From the NCBI GenBank assembly GCA_011317545.1, contig WUJK01000006.1:2418001-2482000 (forward strand): a DNA stretch of 64,000 bases. The letters run 5' to 3'. The notes under the pieces were generated by a model. The model had not been told where the DNA came from. It was given only the letters and a program-made list of their open reading frames with translations, and did no database searches. Each line of letters opens with the position of its first letter. The stretch's first letter is position 1. This stretch comes from Coniella vitis. Its lineage: Eukaryota > Ascomycota > Sordariomycetes > Diaporthales > Schizoparmaceae. The position numbers and the translations under genes are program-made. Shown here one piece after another: positions 45,981 through 57,803 of the stretch.

Positions 45981-46844
45981 GATTTGAGATGGGGCCTGTA
46001 GAGTATCAACCCGCCCGCCTATGGGTTCGATGCTAATGACTCTGACTGTGTGTGCTATTTTAAGCTAGTGTTGAGGAATGCACGGAGGAACTAGAAATGG
46101 AACAAGCTGGAACAAAATGGGGATACCAGGAATTCAAAAGACTGCAGAGATTGGGAATGGGGTGAAAGTGAAGACTACTACGTGTGAAGACAGAAGACTA
46201 GAGCTTGATATCTGCTGCTGTTAATAATAAAAGGGTTAGGGTCATAGTACCGGAGTATCCCAGACCAGCTTTAACATGGCAACACCGTCCAGCACACCAA
46301 AACCTTGTAGGCTAGAATGTCCATTCATGGATTCTACTAAAAGAGTATATCACAGTCTCATCTTAATGATATGCCTTGTAGCTGGGCAAAGTGCGCCAGA
46401 GAGGGACTTCATCACCCTATGCTCGTCCCTGCAATATCTCTATTTCACTTTCCCATCCCATTTCCCATTTCCAGTCCCAGTCCCAGTGCCATCATGATCA
46501 AGACAAACAAATCCCTGCTTCCTCGTACCCATTTCCCATTCAAATGCAATCAAGTTGTTTTCTGAAGCCTCTAATCAGGTAATATCTCAGGGCTCCTGGG
46601 TATCATTGTAAAAACAAAAAGAAAAAGAAAAATACCACCTGCTAAGCTTCGTTGTGTGAAACTGGGTGCAACACACTACCCATCGATAAGCAATGAAAGC
46701 TGCCCTTGCTTGTCGACGCCCTTATACTCTGTTCTTTCTTCCTGTAAGCGGCTGCTATCAAGCAGTAGCTTTCGTCGACTTTGACTTTGACTGCGCCGAT
46801 CGTGTTCTGAGATGATGGGCCTCTGCATCGGCGGGGCTGCCACA
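45981..46844. other. Intergenic
   Basis: Promoter of RIB7 and 3' region of the LST4-like gene. A CCCATTTCC/CCAGTCC pyrimidine repeat lies near 46455-46495. No gene is seen. Confidence 0.5.
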
Positions 46845-49800
46845 CTACTGCATAGCCTCCATGCCTGCGTCGACCTCTTCAACCCAGGCTCGGATTGCCT
46901 CACGAAGAACACTGTCTTTGTCGTGACCTTGTCGACCACCTGGCTTGTTCTGTGTAGGCTCCTCTTCATCATCACGCCCATTAACCACATCCTTGGCAAT
47001 GTGCTCCAGTGCAGAGAGCACCACTGCCTTGCACTCGCCACGGGGAACCTCTCGGTTTGCGGCGGGCGCGCGCAGTTGCGTTTCCACGCTCCTCGCATCC
47101 TCTACAGGGGCAGCTGTTGTCGCTGCCATCGAGACAGCATCAGCAACGCTTTCACGACGTTTACTAGCCGAGCGTGACGATGATTGCGAGCTGTCTTTGC
47201 TCAAGTCATTACCCTGCGCAATGACTCTTTCTACAGCCTCAATCAGAGTGTCGTCTAGAGTCACAATGGGGTCTTCGATAAACTCTTCTTGCAGAGCATG
47301 TTCGTATGGCGACACCATGGGCGTCAGCACGGACGAGTTCATCGTGTTGACCGAGGACGACAAGACCGGCATGGTCTTGTCGGCGGCCGTCTTCGGTCTA
47401 ACCAGGCGCCGGTATCGAATGCGGCGAATCGAGTAGCTGGAGCTGTCAGCTATCAAGGCAGAACTGACGTCCACCCAGCGCTCCCCACGCGTTTCCGAAG
47501 TCATAGCAAGCATAGGTGTTGGCTCTGCCCTGAGTGATGCCTTGACCTGCTCCAGCAAGTCTGGCTGAGGTGGAATGGCTTGAAGAATGAAGTCTGGGTG
47601 GAATTGCTGAAGCCAGCCTGCCACATTCATGGGCATGTCTCCATCGACAGTGACTCGCGAAGCTTGCTCAAACAGCTCTAGCCCGCTCAGACCGGGTGTT
47701 GAGAGGTATCCGCTGCTTGAAGGAGAGCTGACGGCCGTCTCGAAGGATGCAATGAAATCAGGAAACGGAACGTCAACGTCAATCACGCCGTCCTCATTAA
47801 TTGTTGTCTTGACGGGTGAGTCAAAAGCGCTGTTTGGGTCCGCCTTCCTCTCCACTGGAATCGGCGCCCTGAATGGTCCGGCGTTGTTCTCCTGCGCAGC
47901 ATGTTGGCTGCGCCGTGGAGTTTCTGGCACATTGGCCGTATCTTTGGCTACCTCCACTTGCCCTGCCTCCGCACTGACGTCCTGTGACTGAGCTTCTTCA
48001 ACCATCTTGCCAAGCGAGCCCCTGCGTGGTACAGTGGGCTTTCTCGGTGACAGCGATGATGGCTTGTCTCGACCCGCAACCGACTCACGGAGGCCGGTGG
48101 GTGGCGTTGTAGTCGCCGAATCGCGGCGCCTTGTACTCCAGAGGCCGCTTATGACGCTGCCCCAGCGCGAGCTGGACTGCGTGTCTGAACTATTCACGCT
48201 GCCCACACGCTTCAAAGATCGCTTCAGATCGTCCGTTGCAGCACTGTTGCCGCTGCCTGACCGCCTGGATAGATGCGACTCGCTCGTTTGAACGGTAAAG
48301 TGCGGCACACTTGTCTCGGGCACAATGGTCGGCGTACTGACCTTCCTACTGTCCAGCTCGGAAGCCAACATGGACAGGTTCGTAGTTCGGATGGATACTG
48401 CGTCCGAGGCCCTCCTCTCGCGTTGGCTATCTATACTGAGGTGTGCCAGCTGTGCCGGCACCGAAGCCTTGGGGTTGGCGGATGCGTACATGCTCGCATT
48501 GCGTGAGTGTGCGCTATGTCGCGACGTGCCTCGACGGTTGATCTTGCGTCGCAACGACTCCTCTTTCGTCAGAGGAACGATGAACGAGGGCGGCGATTGT
48601 GAAAGAGTGCCTAATGAGGTGGATGTACCAGGGCGCTGGGTCCTGGCAGCTGAGAACTGCATGTTGGCGGGCAGAAACGCAGAAAGCAAGAAAATGAGCC
48701 GCCTCGCAGCAACTCTGTCTTGGCCGACAATGATAGTACGCGCCGGAAGTGACAAGTCATCGTCTCCACGGAGCTTTTGCACAATAGAGAACTGCCTTCG
48801 GTACCTCGAGGGACTCAAGGCCTGCAGCCAATCTTTGTGTACTGATAAAAAGCCGGTGAGCAGGTTGAAGAAAAAGAAGCCTTGGTCCCGTCCACCGGCC
48901 CATCTCTCCACCCAACGAGCTTCCTCGCGCCATATGCCCCACCGATTTTGACCTGTGACGACCCTGTGTGCTCGCAAGCCCGAAACAATTCGGGCCCTGG
49001 CGATGTCGACCTCTTCTTTGATATGTCTGTTATCGGCAAGACAATTGGGGAACAGAGAAACAAACTTTGTATTCGTCTTGGGCGCTTTCTGACTGGCATT
49101 GGAGGATGCTCTAGAGACACGAACACTGGTAGGGGCTGGCAGAGGGTCCGGTGAGGCGATATCTGACTGCTTAAGCAAGATGCAGATCTCAGTGGAAGCC
49201 ACAGATTGCAAAGCGGTGAGGGTGCGCATAATCACGTCCCAATGCCGCGTTATAGCATCGATGCGATCCTCTGCATCTGTCGGTCCAAAATTCGAATCAA
49301 AGGCATCAAATCCTCCAAATGCCGGAGCGGCTGTTGCCCAGCCAGGTCGTCTCGCCGAGTTGTAAGAGGATGGAAACGAGTCCTGCTGCTCGTTGTAGGA
49401 GCTAGAGCCACGAAAATTCGATCTCAGGGCACTCGAGGGAACGGCATGCGGAGGTCCTTGAGGCAAATTGATGACGAGTGCAACAGCGTACATTGGAGTC
49501 CGTTTTTGCTTGAGCTGAGGCCTCTTAGGCCTGTTATTGTTGCTGTTATTATGATTATTATTGCTGCTGCTGCTGTTGTTGTTGTTGATGCTATTGGCTC
49601 TTCCTTCATCACCGGCACGAGGAAATGGGAAACCGGAGCTTTCCTCGCTGAACTGCCCTCGTGGTGGAGTCACGGGACCCTCATCGGTGGGGAGGTTGAC
49701 CGGAAAGAGCCTCGTAATAAGCACGCGCTTGCGATCCAGCGGTCGCGGAGAGGCTGATACAGCCGCCTGTCCTAGAGGGGGCATTGTGTCGGACGAGAAG

Positions 49801-50582
49801 GACTGGGACAGCTTGCTTGCCCTCGCTGCTGATCGGCCCATCGAGCCGCGCCCATCTCCGAACGCCGGGAAATCATTGCGCAGCTCGGAAGGCACAACAT
49901 GGACCTTGGTTGAGGTGCCCTTGTAAGCCAGAAATTCGTTGTTGCCAAAGATGCAGCCAGCAAAGGTGTCGAGCTCTTGCTTGTACTCGCGCGCAGCTCT
50001 CTGGGACTCGGACTCCGCCTTGGTCGGGGTTCTACCGTGAACCGAAGATCTGCGATCGAAGCCACTCTGCCGCTGCTGTGGAGTGCTACTGGGCTGCTGA
50101 ATGGAGAGGGGGCGAGACGAGTGGCCGGCGCTCACTTTACGGTGGACAGAAGGCAAGCGTCGAGGGTCTTGCAAGCTTGTTTGCTGTGAGAGTCCGGCGA
50201 CGGTCGCGGGTCGGTCGACTGGAGATGAAGATGGCGAGGCGGGCAGCGGCTGGCTGTCGTAGAGAAGTGAGGCTGGTGAGGAGCTGGAGGTATCCTGCAT
50301 GATGATAACGCGCACGTCGCGCTCGTCGATATCCACGTCTCCATTGAGATCGAAAGGGCTGCCGCCAGGAGTCGCCAGGGCCGAGGCGCTGGACATGGGA
50401 AAGACCTGATCATTGCCGTGTTGCTGGTACAAAGCTTGGGGATCTGGAAAGAGGAGGCATCGTGTATGGATATCTTCTTGCACGGACTCGAGCGAGGACA
50501 CTTGTTTCGAGGATGAGGCATGAGCGGGGGTGGGGGCGCCACCAGCGGCAGCGGCGCTCAGGCTGAAGAGTTTCCCCAGCAT
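46845..50582 (-). CDS. LST4: LST4 / folliculin-interacting protein (FNIP) family
   Basis: Single exon, 1245 residues from MLGKLFSLS; 33 more in-frame codons lie upstream to 50681. Fungal Lst4 pairs with Lst7 (folliculin) at the vacuole as a GTPase-activating complex for the Rag GTPase Gtr2 and so helps activate TORC1 on amino-acid supply. The N-terminal longin-type region has the family blocks DERDVRVIIMQD (86-97), FAGCIFGNNEFLAYKGTS (from 207), RKRVLITRLFPVNLP (285-299) and MYAVALVINLPQGP (364-377), then HWDVIMRTLTALQ. Later conserved parts are GQNRWGIWREEARWVERWAGGRDQGFFFFNLLTGFLSVH and ARTIIVGQDRVAARRLIFLLSAFLP. Linkers are long and disordered, one with an Asn run (about 333-350). Assignment rests on the N-terminal blocks; the symbol follows the yeast name. 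Confidence 0.82.
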   Translation of the reverse strand: MLGKLFSLSAAAAGGAPTPAHASSSKQVSSLESVQEDIHTRCLLFPDPQALYQQHGNDQVFPMSSASALATPGGSPFDLNGDVDIDERDVRVIIMQDTSSSSPASLLYDSQPLPASPSSSPVDRPATVAGLSQQTSLQDPRRLPSVHRKVSAGHSSRPLSIQQPSSTPQQRQSGFDRRSSVHGRTPTKAESESQRAAREYKQELDTFAGCIFGNNEFLAYKGTSTKVHVVPSELRNDFPAFGDGRGSMGRSAARASKLSQSFSSDTMPPLGQAAVSASPRPLDRKRVLITRLFPVNLPTDEGPVTPPRGQFSEESSGFPFPRAGDEGRANSINNNNSSSSNNNHNNSNNNRPKRPQLKQKRTPMYAVALVINLPQGPPHAVPSSALRSNFRGSSSYNEQQDSFPSSYNSARRPGWATAAPAFGGFDAFDSNFGPTDAEDRIDAITRHWDVIMRTLTALQSVASTEICILLKQSDIASPDPLPAPTSVRVSRASSNASQKAPKTNTKFVSLFPNCLADNRHIKEEVDIARARIVSGLRAHRVVTGQNRWGIWREEARWVERWAGGRDQGFFFFNLLTGFLSVHKDWLQALSPSRYRRQFSIVQKLRGDDDLSLPARTIIVGQDRVAARRLIFLLSAFLPANMQFSAARTQRPGTSTSLGTLSQSPPSFIVPLTKEESLRRKINRRGTSRHSAHSRNASMYASANPKASVPAQLAHLSIDSQRERRASDAVSIRTTNLSMLASELDSRKVSTPTIVPETSVPHFTVQTSESHLSRRSGSGNSAATDDLKRSLKRVGSVNSSDTQSSSRWGSVISGLWSTRRRDSATTTPPTGLRESVAGRDKPSSLSPRKPTVPRRGSLGKMVEEAQSQDVSAEAGQVEVAKDTANVPETPRRSQHAAQENNAGPFRAPIPVERKADPNSAFDSPVKTTINEDGVIDVDVPFPDFIASFETAVSSPSSSGYLSTPGLSGLELFEQASRVTVDGDMPMNVAGWLQQFHPDFILQAIPPQPDLLEQVKASLRAEPTPMLAMTSETRGERWVDVSSALIADSSSYSIRRIRYRRLVRPKTAADKTMPVLSSSVNTMNSSVLTPMVSPYEHALQEEFIEDPIVTLDDTLIEAVERVIAQGNDLSKDSSQSSSRSASKRRESVADAVSMAATTAAPVEDARSVETQLRAPAANREVPRGECKAVVLSALEHIAKDVVNGRDDEEEPTQNKPGGRQGHDKDSVLREAIRAWVEEVDAGMEAMQ

Positions 50583-52628
50583 GTCGCGCCGCACACGATT
50601 GTTTCTTTTTGTTGCAGATTTTCGGGCTAATTCGCTGCTGCTGATGTCGCTGCAAAGGCAGTAAAGACCGAATGACAACAATAGGAAAAGATCCGGGTTG
50701 TTGAGAGAAGAGGTTGAGAAAAAGAATGGCGGGCTTATCGCACGGCGCAGAGCGGGTGATTCATCTTCTGGCCGTGGGTGGTGCAGTTGAGACGAAGAGA
50801 GCGCGATCCGGGGGCAAAGCCATTGACCGGGAACCGGGTGGGTCAGGCTAGTAAGTCAAGTCCAGGCCGAAGTGGCAGAGGGGGCGAGGATGGTAGTGAC
50901 TTGTAGCAGTTTGGCTTTTGATATGGTAATGAGAGGCGGGCGAAGAGGAGAACTGGCGATTGAGATGGCGATCAAGTGGGCACGACACACGGGGCCGGGA
51001 GGTCGTCGAGTGCGAGGTCCACCGTATCGCGCCGCAGCCCGGTTTCGTGCAGTCAGTCGGATGGTCTCTCTCTCTTTCCCTCGTCAGACTCGCTGAATCG
51101 AGTGGCAAGACAGAGAAGAGGAGAGAGAAGAGCAGAGACGGCCCTTGGGTGGAGCGAAAAGGGCGCAAGACAAGGGAGAGGAGCGGGTGATATATGAGGT
51201 AACGCGCACCAGCAGGCTCGGGAGCAGATGGACGGGCTGCTATGGACAATAGCCAGCGAGAGGAGCGAGGCAGGATGCTACGACTAGTCGCGGTGGTGGA
51301 TCAATTTTTGCAGCACAAAATGGAAACGGGCCCTTTCCCCTCCCATGGACGAGCAGGTGATGTTTCGACCACGTAACAAGGTGTTGTTTGTACGTACCCG
51401 CAGCGGCAGACAGGGACGAGGTGGGCGGCGCTAATCGTGGGAAAATGGAGCCGGTACACCTCACGATGCTGCGCCAGCACCAGCCAAGCGGGGGTCTAGA
51501 AGCCTGCAAGACGCGGGTTCCTGGGTAATTTCTGTGGGTAGGTTCCTGGGCTGGTTGTTAATGGCGCACCGTCACTTGAGACGAGTCGGCTTGTTTCTGA
51601 CACTTGAAATGGCGAGAGGCACGAGAGGTTGAGATATCGAGAGAGGGACAGTGAGCGCGCGCAATAGAAAACTTGCAGCTGGCTGCGATGTCGGTACGCG
51701 ACTGTGCTTGCGGAGAAGTTTCTTGTGCCCAGAGAGAGCTAGAGGGAGCAAGCACCAAGCAATGGAAAGCGGCAGTTCAGATGAAAGGGAGCAGAGCGGC
51801 TCCGCAACCTTCTGAATGCAGCTTGTTTTCCAAAGAAGATTCCTGTGCACGGTTGGAAGCTAGGAGTAGGCCGGCAGACTGGCAGTCAAGTATGTATTAT
51901 TATTGTTATTATTGGCATCGGTCCGCGCCTCAAGGATTGGGTTGCCGCTGCCGTTGCTGCCAAGGGAGCTGTCGAGCCGAGATCTTCAGTGCCGGGTCGC
52001 CATGGCCGGAATCGGTATGGCTCGCGAGTAAGGTGCCAATGCCAGTGTCAGTGTTTTTACTGCTGCGCGGTCGACTGAAGCCGGCGCTAGAGGTCACATT
52101 CCTCGGTGGCACTGGCAGAATTGCTTGTTCTTGTGGCGCATGCAGGCAAAGTGGTCGAGGACGGGACAAGTCACGATGTTTGCCAGCTGATGGGAAAAGC
52201 CCAAGTTGCGTTTGGTGGACTGACGCCAAAGAGTGAACACTGATTAGTCATTTGGACGCGACAAGGTAGGTACAGGTCCGGTACTGGAACGATACTTTCA
52301 GCATCATCACAACTGAGGAAGGCACGGCTGACGATGCTACATTGACTGCCAAACAACAAGCTCAAACTTGCGGTCTAAGCGAGCAAGTACATTGTAACAT
52401 GTAGATTGGTAGTGTCGGCCAAAGCTCGGAGGATGTGAAAAATACCAGGGCGGTCGAGCGTGTCATGTCTGGGGTACATTTGTGTGGTAGCTGGATGGTT
52501 CAATTCAGTCTTGCTTGGCTGATGATGTCTATATGGTGGACTATGTATACTCTCAAGTCTGGTGTTTACCTGGTATCTAGGGAATTGCTGCTACAGCTTA
52601 TGCTTGCTGGCTGATAAGACTGAGAGTT

Positions 52629-52646
52629 CCCAGGTACGTACTTGGG
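52629..52646. repeat. 18-bp near-perfect palindrome
   Basis: CCCAGGTACGTACTTGGG is palindromic except for one pair; it shares the GGTACGTAC core with 22573-22586. Confidence 0.65.
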
Positions 52647-52837
52647 CACGGATTGTGTAGATACCTAGATCGATAGTATAGGTACAACGGTGCTCGTGAT
52701 TTGGTGGGCCAGGTAGTCAATTCATCATGGCAACAACTTTGGAAGGCACGAACGAGCCCAGAGGTCTGCGAACACCTCACTCTGCCTACATAGTACTAGG
52801 GCTCTGGTGCTCCGTGCACCGGTGGGACACTCATACT

Positions 52838-52847
52838 TACCTAGGTA
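52838..52847. repeat. 10-bp palindrome TACCTAGGTA
   Basis: Perfect palindrome in noncoding DNA, 42 bp from a TACATAGTA copy; related to CTAGGTACCTAG at 19351. Confidence 0.6.
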
Positions 52848-55800
52848 CGTATCCATATTTCGATGATCATTCACCTCAGCATCATCTCGCAGCAAGCCAG
52901 CTTACCATATGCAACTCCTCTCCACAACTCGACTCCTACAACCTGCTATCACCAATCTCGATGTCCAGCAACCTCGCTGCATCATCATCGTCAACAGCAT
53001 GATTCGTAACAGTCCTCCCCGCCTTGGCCGCCCGGCTACAGCCCATTGTTGTGTCCTGTCGCCAGAGACTTTGTGGGAGGCGGCGGTGAAGACTAGCATT
53101 GTGAACAAGGCCCTTCCCAGCCAGAGCGAGATAAGGAGGAGCAGCCCCATGCCATGCTTATCCGGACAGCATGGCGGCGATGCGCATTGCGGATGGCCAA
53201 CCTCAAGCCGCGCCCGCGTCAAAGAAGGCAGGCCTCAACCACCTGCTCTTTTCTATACCTGGGGTTGTCAGGCTGTGTACACTCGAACGGTGGCAGCAGT
53301 GGCACCCTGATACGACGACCATGAGACGACCATGATATGACAATGTTGCTCCCTTCACCTCTCAGGCCAGTCCATCGAGCTGCGTTAGCGAACTTGACTG
53401 ATGCAATGCAAGGGCGCCGTCACCCATCACTCGGACGGGAGTGGTTGTGTTTGCAGATGCAGTCATCCAGGCTAGTTGACCGGCCGCCACTTTTGGTTGC
53501 AGGCTTCCCCAGACAGATCTGATGTCACGCTCTTCCACCACCTTTTTCTGCATGCCGAAGAACGACCATCGACAATCATAGCATCCGCAAACTGGAGACA
53601 GACGGCGCAATGCCGGCAATGCCGGCGCACCACCAGAATCTTCCTTCCACAACGGCCGTTGCTTCTGTCGCTCTTTGTTAGCCATCTTCAGAAGTTGGAG
53701 GTGAAACTGGGGGGGTTACTAACTCACTCAGTCCCATTGGCTTTGTGTGCCGTCAAACCATGCTGCCCAACTTGCCCGGCTACATACCCACACAGCCAAT
53801 TCAAGCTTATTATCGGCAACTTCCAGGTAGAAAATTTTGGGGCGTTCCATCACAGGGAAGTTCCTAGCCACTGCGGGTATGGACCCTGGCAAGTTCTCAC
53901 CCCAGCAATCCTCTCTCGTATGGAGTACTTACTACTTTGTAGTATGGCAGATATAACATTGCCCATCACTTGACCAAACGTACGCAGGCGTTGCTACTGC
54001 CGCTGCTTGCGCGTACAGATTGCAAATTGGCTCAGTCTGTCGCTTGTTAGAAGTGTATTGCAACAACATTGTCCTATGTACTTGTGTGTATGCACTTTTT
54101 CTAAACAACGGCCTTCCACACAAGCGGAGCTAACCCGGGCAAGCCGGAGGACATTGTTCCACAACCCGGAGCCGACCAACGTTGCATCCTAGTCGACACC
54201 GTCAGGTGCAGCTGCCGATCAGCTATCGCAGGATATACTATGTAAGTACGGTCTTCGAAGCTGAAGCTTGCTCGATATGGTACAGCCTTTCCCAACACAC
54301 GCGTGATCCTTGCTAACACTCTCGGCGATTATTTGTTGCTTTATTGTAGTTGACCCGGCCGACGTACCTTTGACAGTCCTCCTTCCAGGCAGCGCTCGAT
54401 CACAACATCAGGACTTGGATGCGCGCCACAGCACGCAGCTTATGAGATCCGCGGCGATCAACTTCAACAACCCAAATACACGCATGCCGCATCACCACAC
54501 CATCAAGATTGCGCAGCAAACCAATAGCGAGATAGCATGCTCATAATCCTGGTACTGTACATGACTTCGGGCCTTTTGCTTTCCACATGGGATTTGTTGG
54601 CTTCGTCTGTCTGCCCAACCCTTACAACGGGCTTGATATTGCTTTACCGCGGTAGCTTCTGCTCGCCGTTACACATGACCTCACACCGCCTCTCTGTGCA
54701 ACCAAAGGAGTGCACCACCTTGTTCTTGCAAGATGCACTCTGGCACCGTCCCAATTGAAGCCGGTGAGCCCTACTTGGGTTTCGATGCGGATGTTTTGTT
54801 TCTTCTTTTTCTCTGGCGTGCGAAATTGGGTTTGGTGATAGGCTCATGACAAATGCTTGGTAATGGAGGAGGATGGGCGATGAAATTTTGGTCTCACCGG
54901 TTTGCCAGGTGCACGCTGACTGGGCCACTGCCAGGCACACAGTTTCGAGAAGCAGGTGAGGCGGGTAGATGGACTAGCGAACAAACGGCTCGGGCCTGTC
55001 CGTTGTTTTATCTTGGTGTGTCGCAAGCAAAATACTGAAAGCCTACAGATGAGAAAGCAAGCCTCATCGAGGTGAAATAAAATGTCGCTAAGGAACCGTT
55101 GCCCGGAAGGTGGGGGATGACAGAGACAAATGTGACTTATCATTGTTTGCAAGCAACGGTGTTTCACGTCAACAATCTTTGGAAGCTTTGAATGTGAACG
55201 TGTTATATAATGGAGGCCTATAAGTCTACTGGTATTTTATATGAACATGTACATGTGATCTATGGATAACCACGATGGTGATGGTTCCGCATCTATTGTT
55301 TTCAATCTCTGAAAGAGCTTCAGCTTCTCCGGCCCATTCGCCGCGAATCAACTGCTAGCTACTTGGGTATCGAGCGTGTGAGCCATTGCGTGCAAATACA
55401 AGTATTGTTTATACATGTCTTTGAAGTACATGTGCCATTCATGATATCTACCCCTTTATTCATACGGAGATGTAACCTGTGCACAGGGCAAACGCAGCGC
55501 ACAGAATGACCATCCCCTCCCCTGTCCCCCGAAAGCAGTACTTGATAGACAAAAACACTGTCACCCAAGATGGACCAAAAAATAAAAACCAACAACCGGG
55601 CCTCTCCCTTATCAAAAAGCTGGCTGGGTTTCACAGCAGCTACGTCTGACCCCCCGCTCGTTTGCTTGTTCAATTCCCCTTCAATCGTTACACCATCTTC
55701 CCGAACAGTTCGCTTTATGCTCCCATCCTGAGCAGGGTATTTCTCGGTTGTTGGACAAACATAGGTACTGCCCAGGTGGTGCGTCAGTTGCGGGGTGATA

Positions 55801-55953
55801 CGAATACCTGTCCATTTGCAAACGGGGCAAAACAAAACGCATGTACACCGTCCAAAGAAAGTTTCTGTGCAACTCTTGAATGGTTTGATTGTGGTGTCCT
55901 CCTTTTGAGATTTTTCCTTCTTTTGCCTATCCAATCTCTCTTTACCCCCGAGT

Positions 55954-57803
55954 TTAATTGCAACACGTGAGGTTCTGGCAAGAGTCGCTACAGACGAGCT
56001 GGCATGTAGAGCTCGATGATACAGAACCAGTTCCTGGGCCCGAGGCTGTACCCTCCGAGCTGACCGCGGCGCTCGGTGCGGGATATGGTTGTTGCTGCTG
56101 CTGATGATCATGTGCCTGTGCCTGTGACTCTTCTTGGGCATCTTGTTCCTTTTCTTCCTTTGCTCCCTCCTGTCTCTGCCCCACAGCCACCTCAGGCTGC
56201 AGTGTAGCCGAGTGGATACCGTACGCATGCAGACATTCACTCACGGTCCGCGCCTTATCCCAAAAGCTGTCCATGGAGGAGTCCGATAGCACGACGTGAG
56301 CCGAGGCAATAGCCTTTTGCTGGTCGAGGCGCCAGATGTGCAGCTCGTGGACGGACTCGATGCCCGGGATCTGCATGTGATGCAGGTTGAGATTACACAG
56401 CATTTGTTAGCCTCCCACTGTTTGCCAAGTCTTGAACCCCCCAAAAAGCCAAGTACAAGAGATCGTGTAAATGTGTGCAAATCAGGGACGACTTTGTTGA
56501 GTGTGTGGTTGTACAACAATGATAACAGCAATAACAACAGCGAAAAACGAACCTCTTCAATATCATGCTTCACATCATCGATCTCAACACCCTGCGGCGC
56601 ACTCTGCATAAGAATTTTGCCGGAATTCTTCGTGAGCGGAATAGCGCCAAAGAAAATCATGAAGGCGATGAATGTGCTCGCCGCGGGGTCCGCGTAGTAT
56701 CGCTGCGGCGAATTCGTCTGCCAAATGATGACGGCAGCGATGATAACGCCGATATTGTTGATGGCGTCGCCTATCACATGGGTGAAAACGCCGAGGAGGC
56801 CGAGGTCACGGCTGGGACGACGCGGGCGTATGATATTGTGACGGTGTGCTGCGTGTTTGCGGACATGCTGTGTGTGTAGATATGTATATTAGTTTGCTTG
56901 CGAGCCAAAATAGACTGCACCGGAGCGTGATGAGTGGGACCCACGTTGCGAGCGTTGCGGTCGTTGGAGTGTTTTGGCTCTGGGCCCATGGATTGTTTGT
57001 CTTCGGTATTGTGTTCCAAGTCGGTTTGGTTATTCTGATCTTGCGAATGATTGTGCCCGCCGTGTTCTAGCACGTACGTCTCGTCAGCCGTGCCATTTGT
57101 CTTCTACCTCACGGTTTGATGCATTGCAGAATTACCATGCAAAACTGTCGCACTGAGGACGTTCAGAGTCAACCCAACACAACCAATGATCATTACAAGC
57201 TCGGGGTCGTTGACGGCTGGCTCCAAAACGTCAGCTAGAGGCCGCTGTATACGATCAAGTGCGAGGCAGTCTGCAGAACACACTTTCGACCTTGTAGAAT
57301 CTCTCGATCGACTGCAGGAGAATACTGATGCCAAGCGCCAGCAGGAAGACGCCATTGAAGAAGGCACCGAGGAGGCGGGCTCTTTGCCAGCCAAAGGACA
57401 AGTCTTGACGTGCTGCCCTCTTCTCTGAGATCTAATTTGATAGTGAGAAGCAGCCAGTCTGACCCAGAAACAGATGTATACTGACAATCTGGGCTGTCAA
57501 AGCCACGATAAAGCCGACGAGATCATTTAGCTTGACTTTGAAGTCAGTATGTTTTCTTTTTCTTTGGTCCGCTAAGGTGGCTTCAACATTCTCACGTAGT
57601 GAAAGGCATCCGCGATCAGTGCCAATGACGATGTCTTGAAGGCCACTGCGAGATATATCAGCCTTGAGTGGGGAGACATAGGCTCTCTATCCGTGTTCAA
57701 GGATGCAAAAGACGCGCGCACCGGTGATCTCTGCAACAAAGAAGCAGAAGGATATGCCAATTGTCAAACCCAGACGTGTCTTGTTGCCCAGTTTAAGCGC
57801 CAT
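55954..57803 (-). CDS. CDF-family zinc transporter (ZRC1/COT1 type)
   Basis: Eight exons: 57803-57722, 57645-57596, 57530-57486, 57431-57284, 57234-57136, 57066-56921, 56867-56553 and 56370-55954, giving 433 residues with every phase matching. The fourth intron is only 49 nt. The joined protein is a cation diffusion facilitator, a Zn2+/H+ antiporter of the vacuole or endomembranes. Metal sites are HYLND in helix 2 (His43, Asp47) and HVIGD in helix 5 (His220, Asp224). Other family blocks are DLSFGWQRARLLGAFFNGVFLLALGISILLQSIERF and DPELVMIIGCVGLTLNVLSATVLHEHGGHNH, with a His/Asn/Asp-rich cytosolic loop after helix 4. The C-terminal domain reads IPGIESVHELHIWRLDQQKAIASAHVV. The tail is Gln/Ser-rich and ends with five cysteines (STCQLVCSDSCQNLTCCN). 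Divergent from IML1. Confidence 0.9.

Larger units (their letters stand above)
50583..55953. other. 5.4 kb intergenic region
   Basis: The longest gene-poor stretch in the window. The left 0.7 kb is purine/pyrimidine-skewed leader of the LST4-like gene. The remainder has only short frames with no family resemblance. It holds TACTATGTA copies at 52787 and 54236, a near-perfect 18-bp palindrome at 52629-52646 and TACCTAGGTA at 52838-52847. The right end holds the 3' region of the CDF transporter. No tRNA or 5S gene is recognised. Confidence 0.5.

Noticed and set aside
51673..52236. 187-codon plus-strand frame in the large gap upstream of LST4
   Set aside because: Cys/Ser/Arg-rich random-looking product, no conserved motif and no intron-extended continuation.
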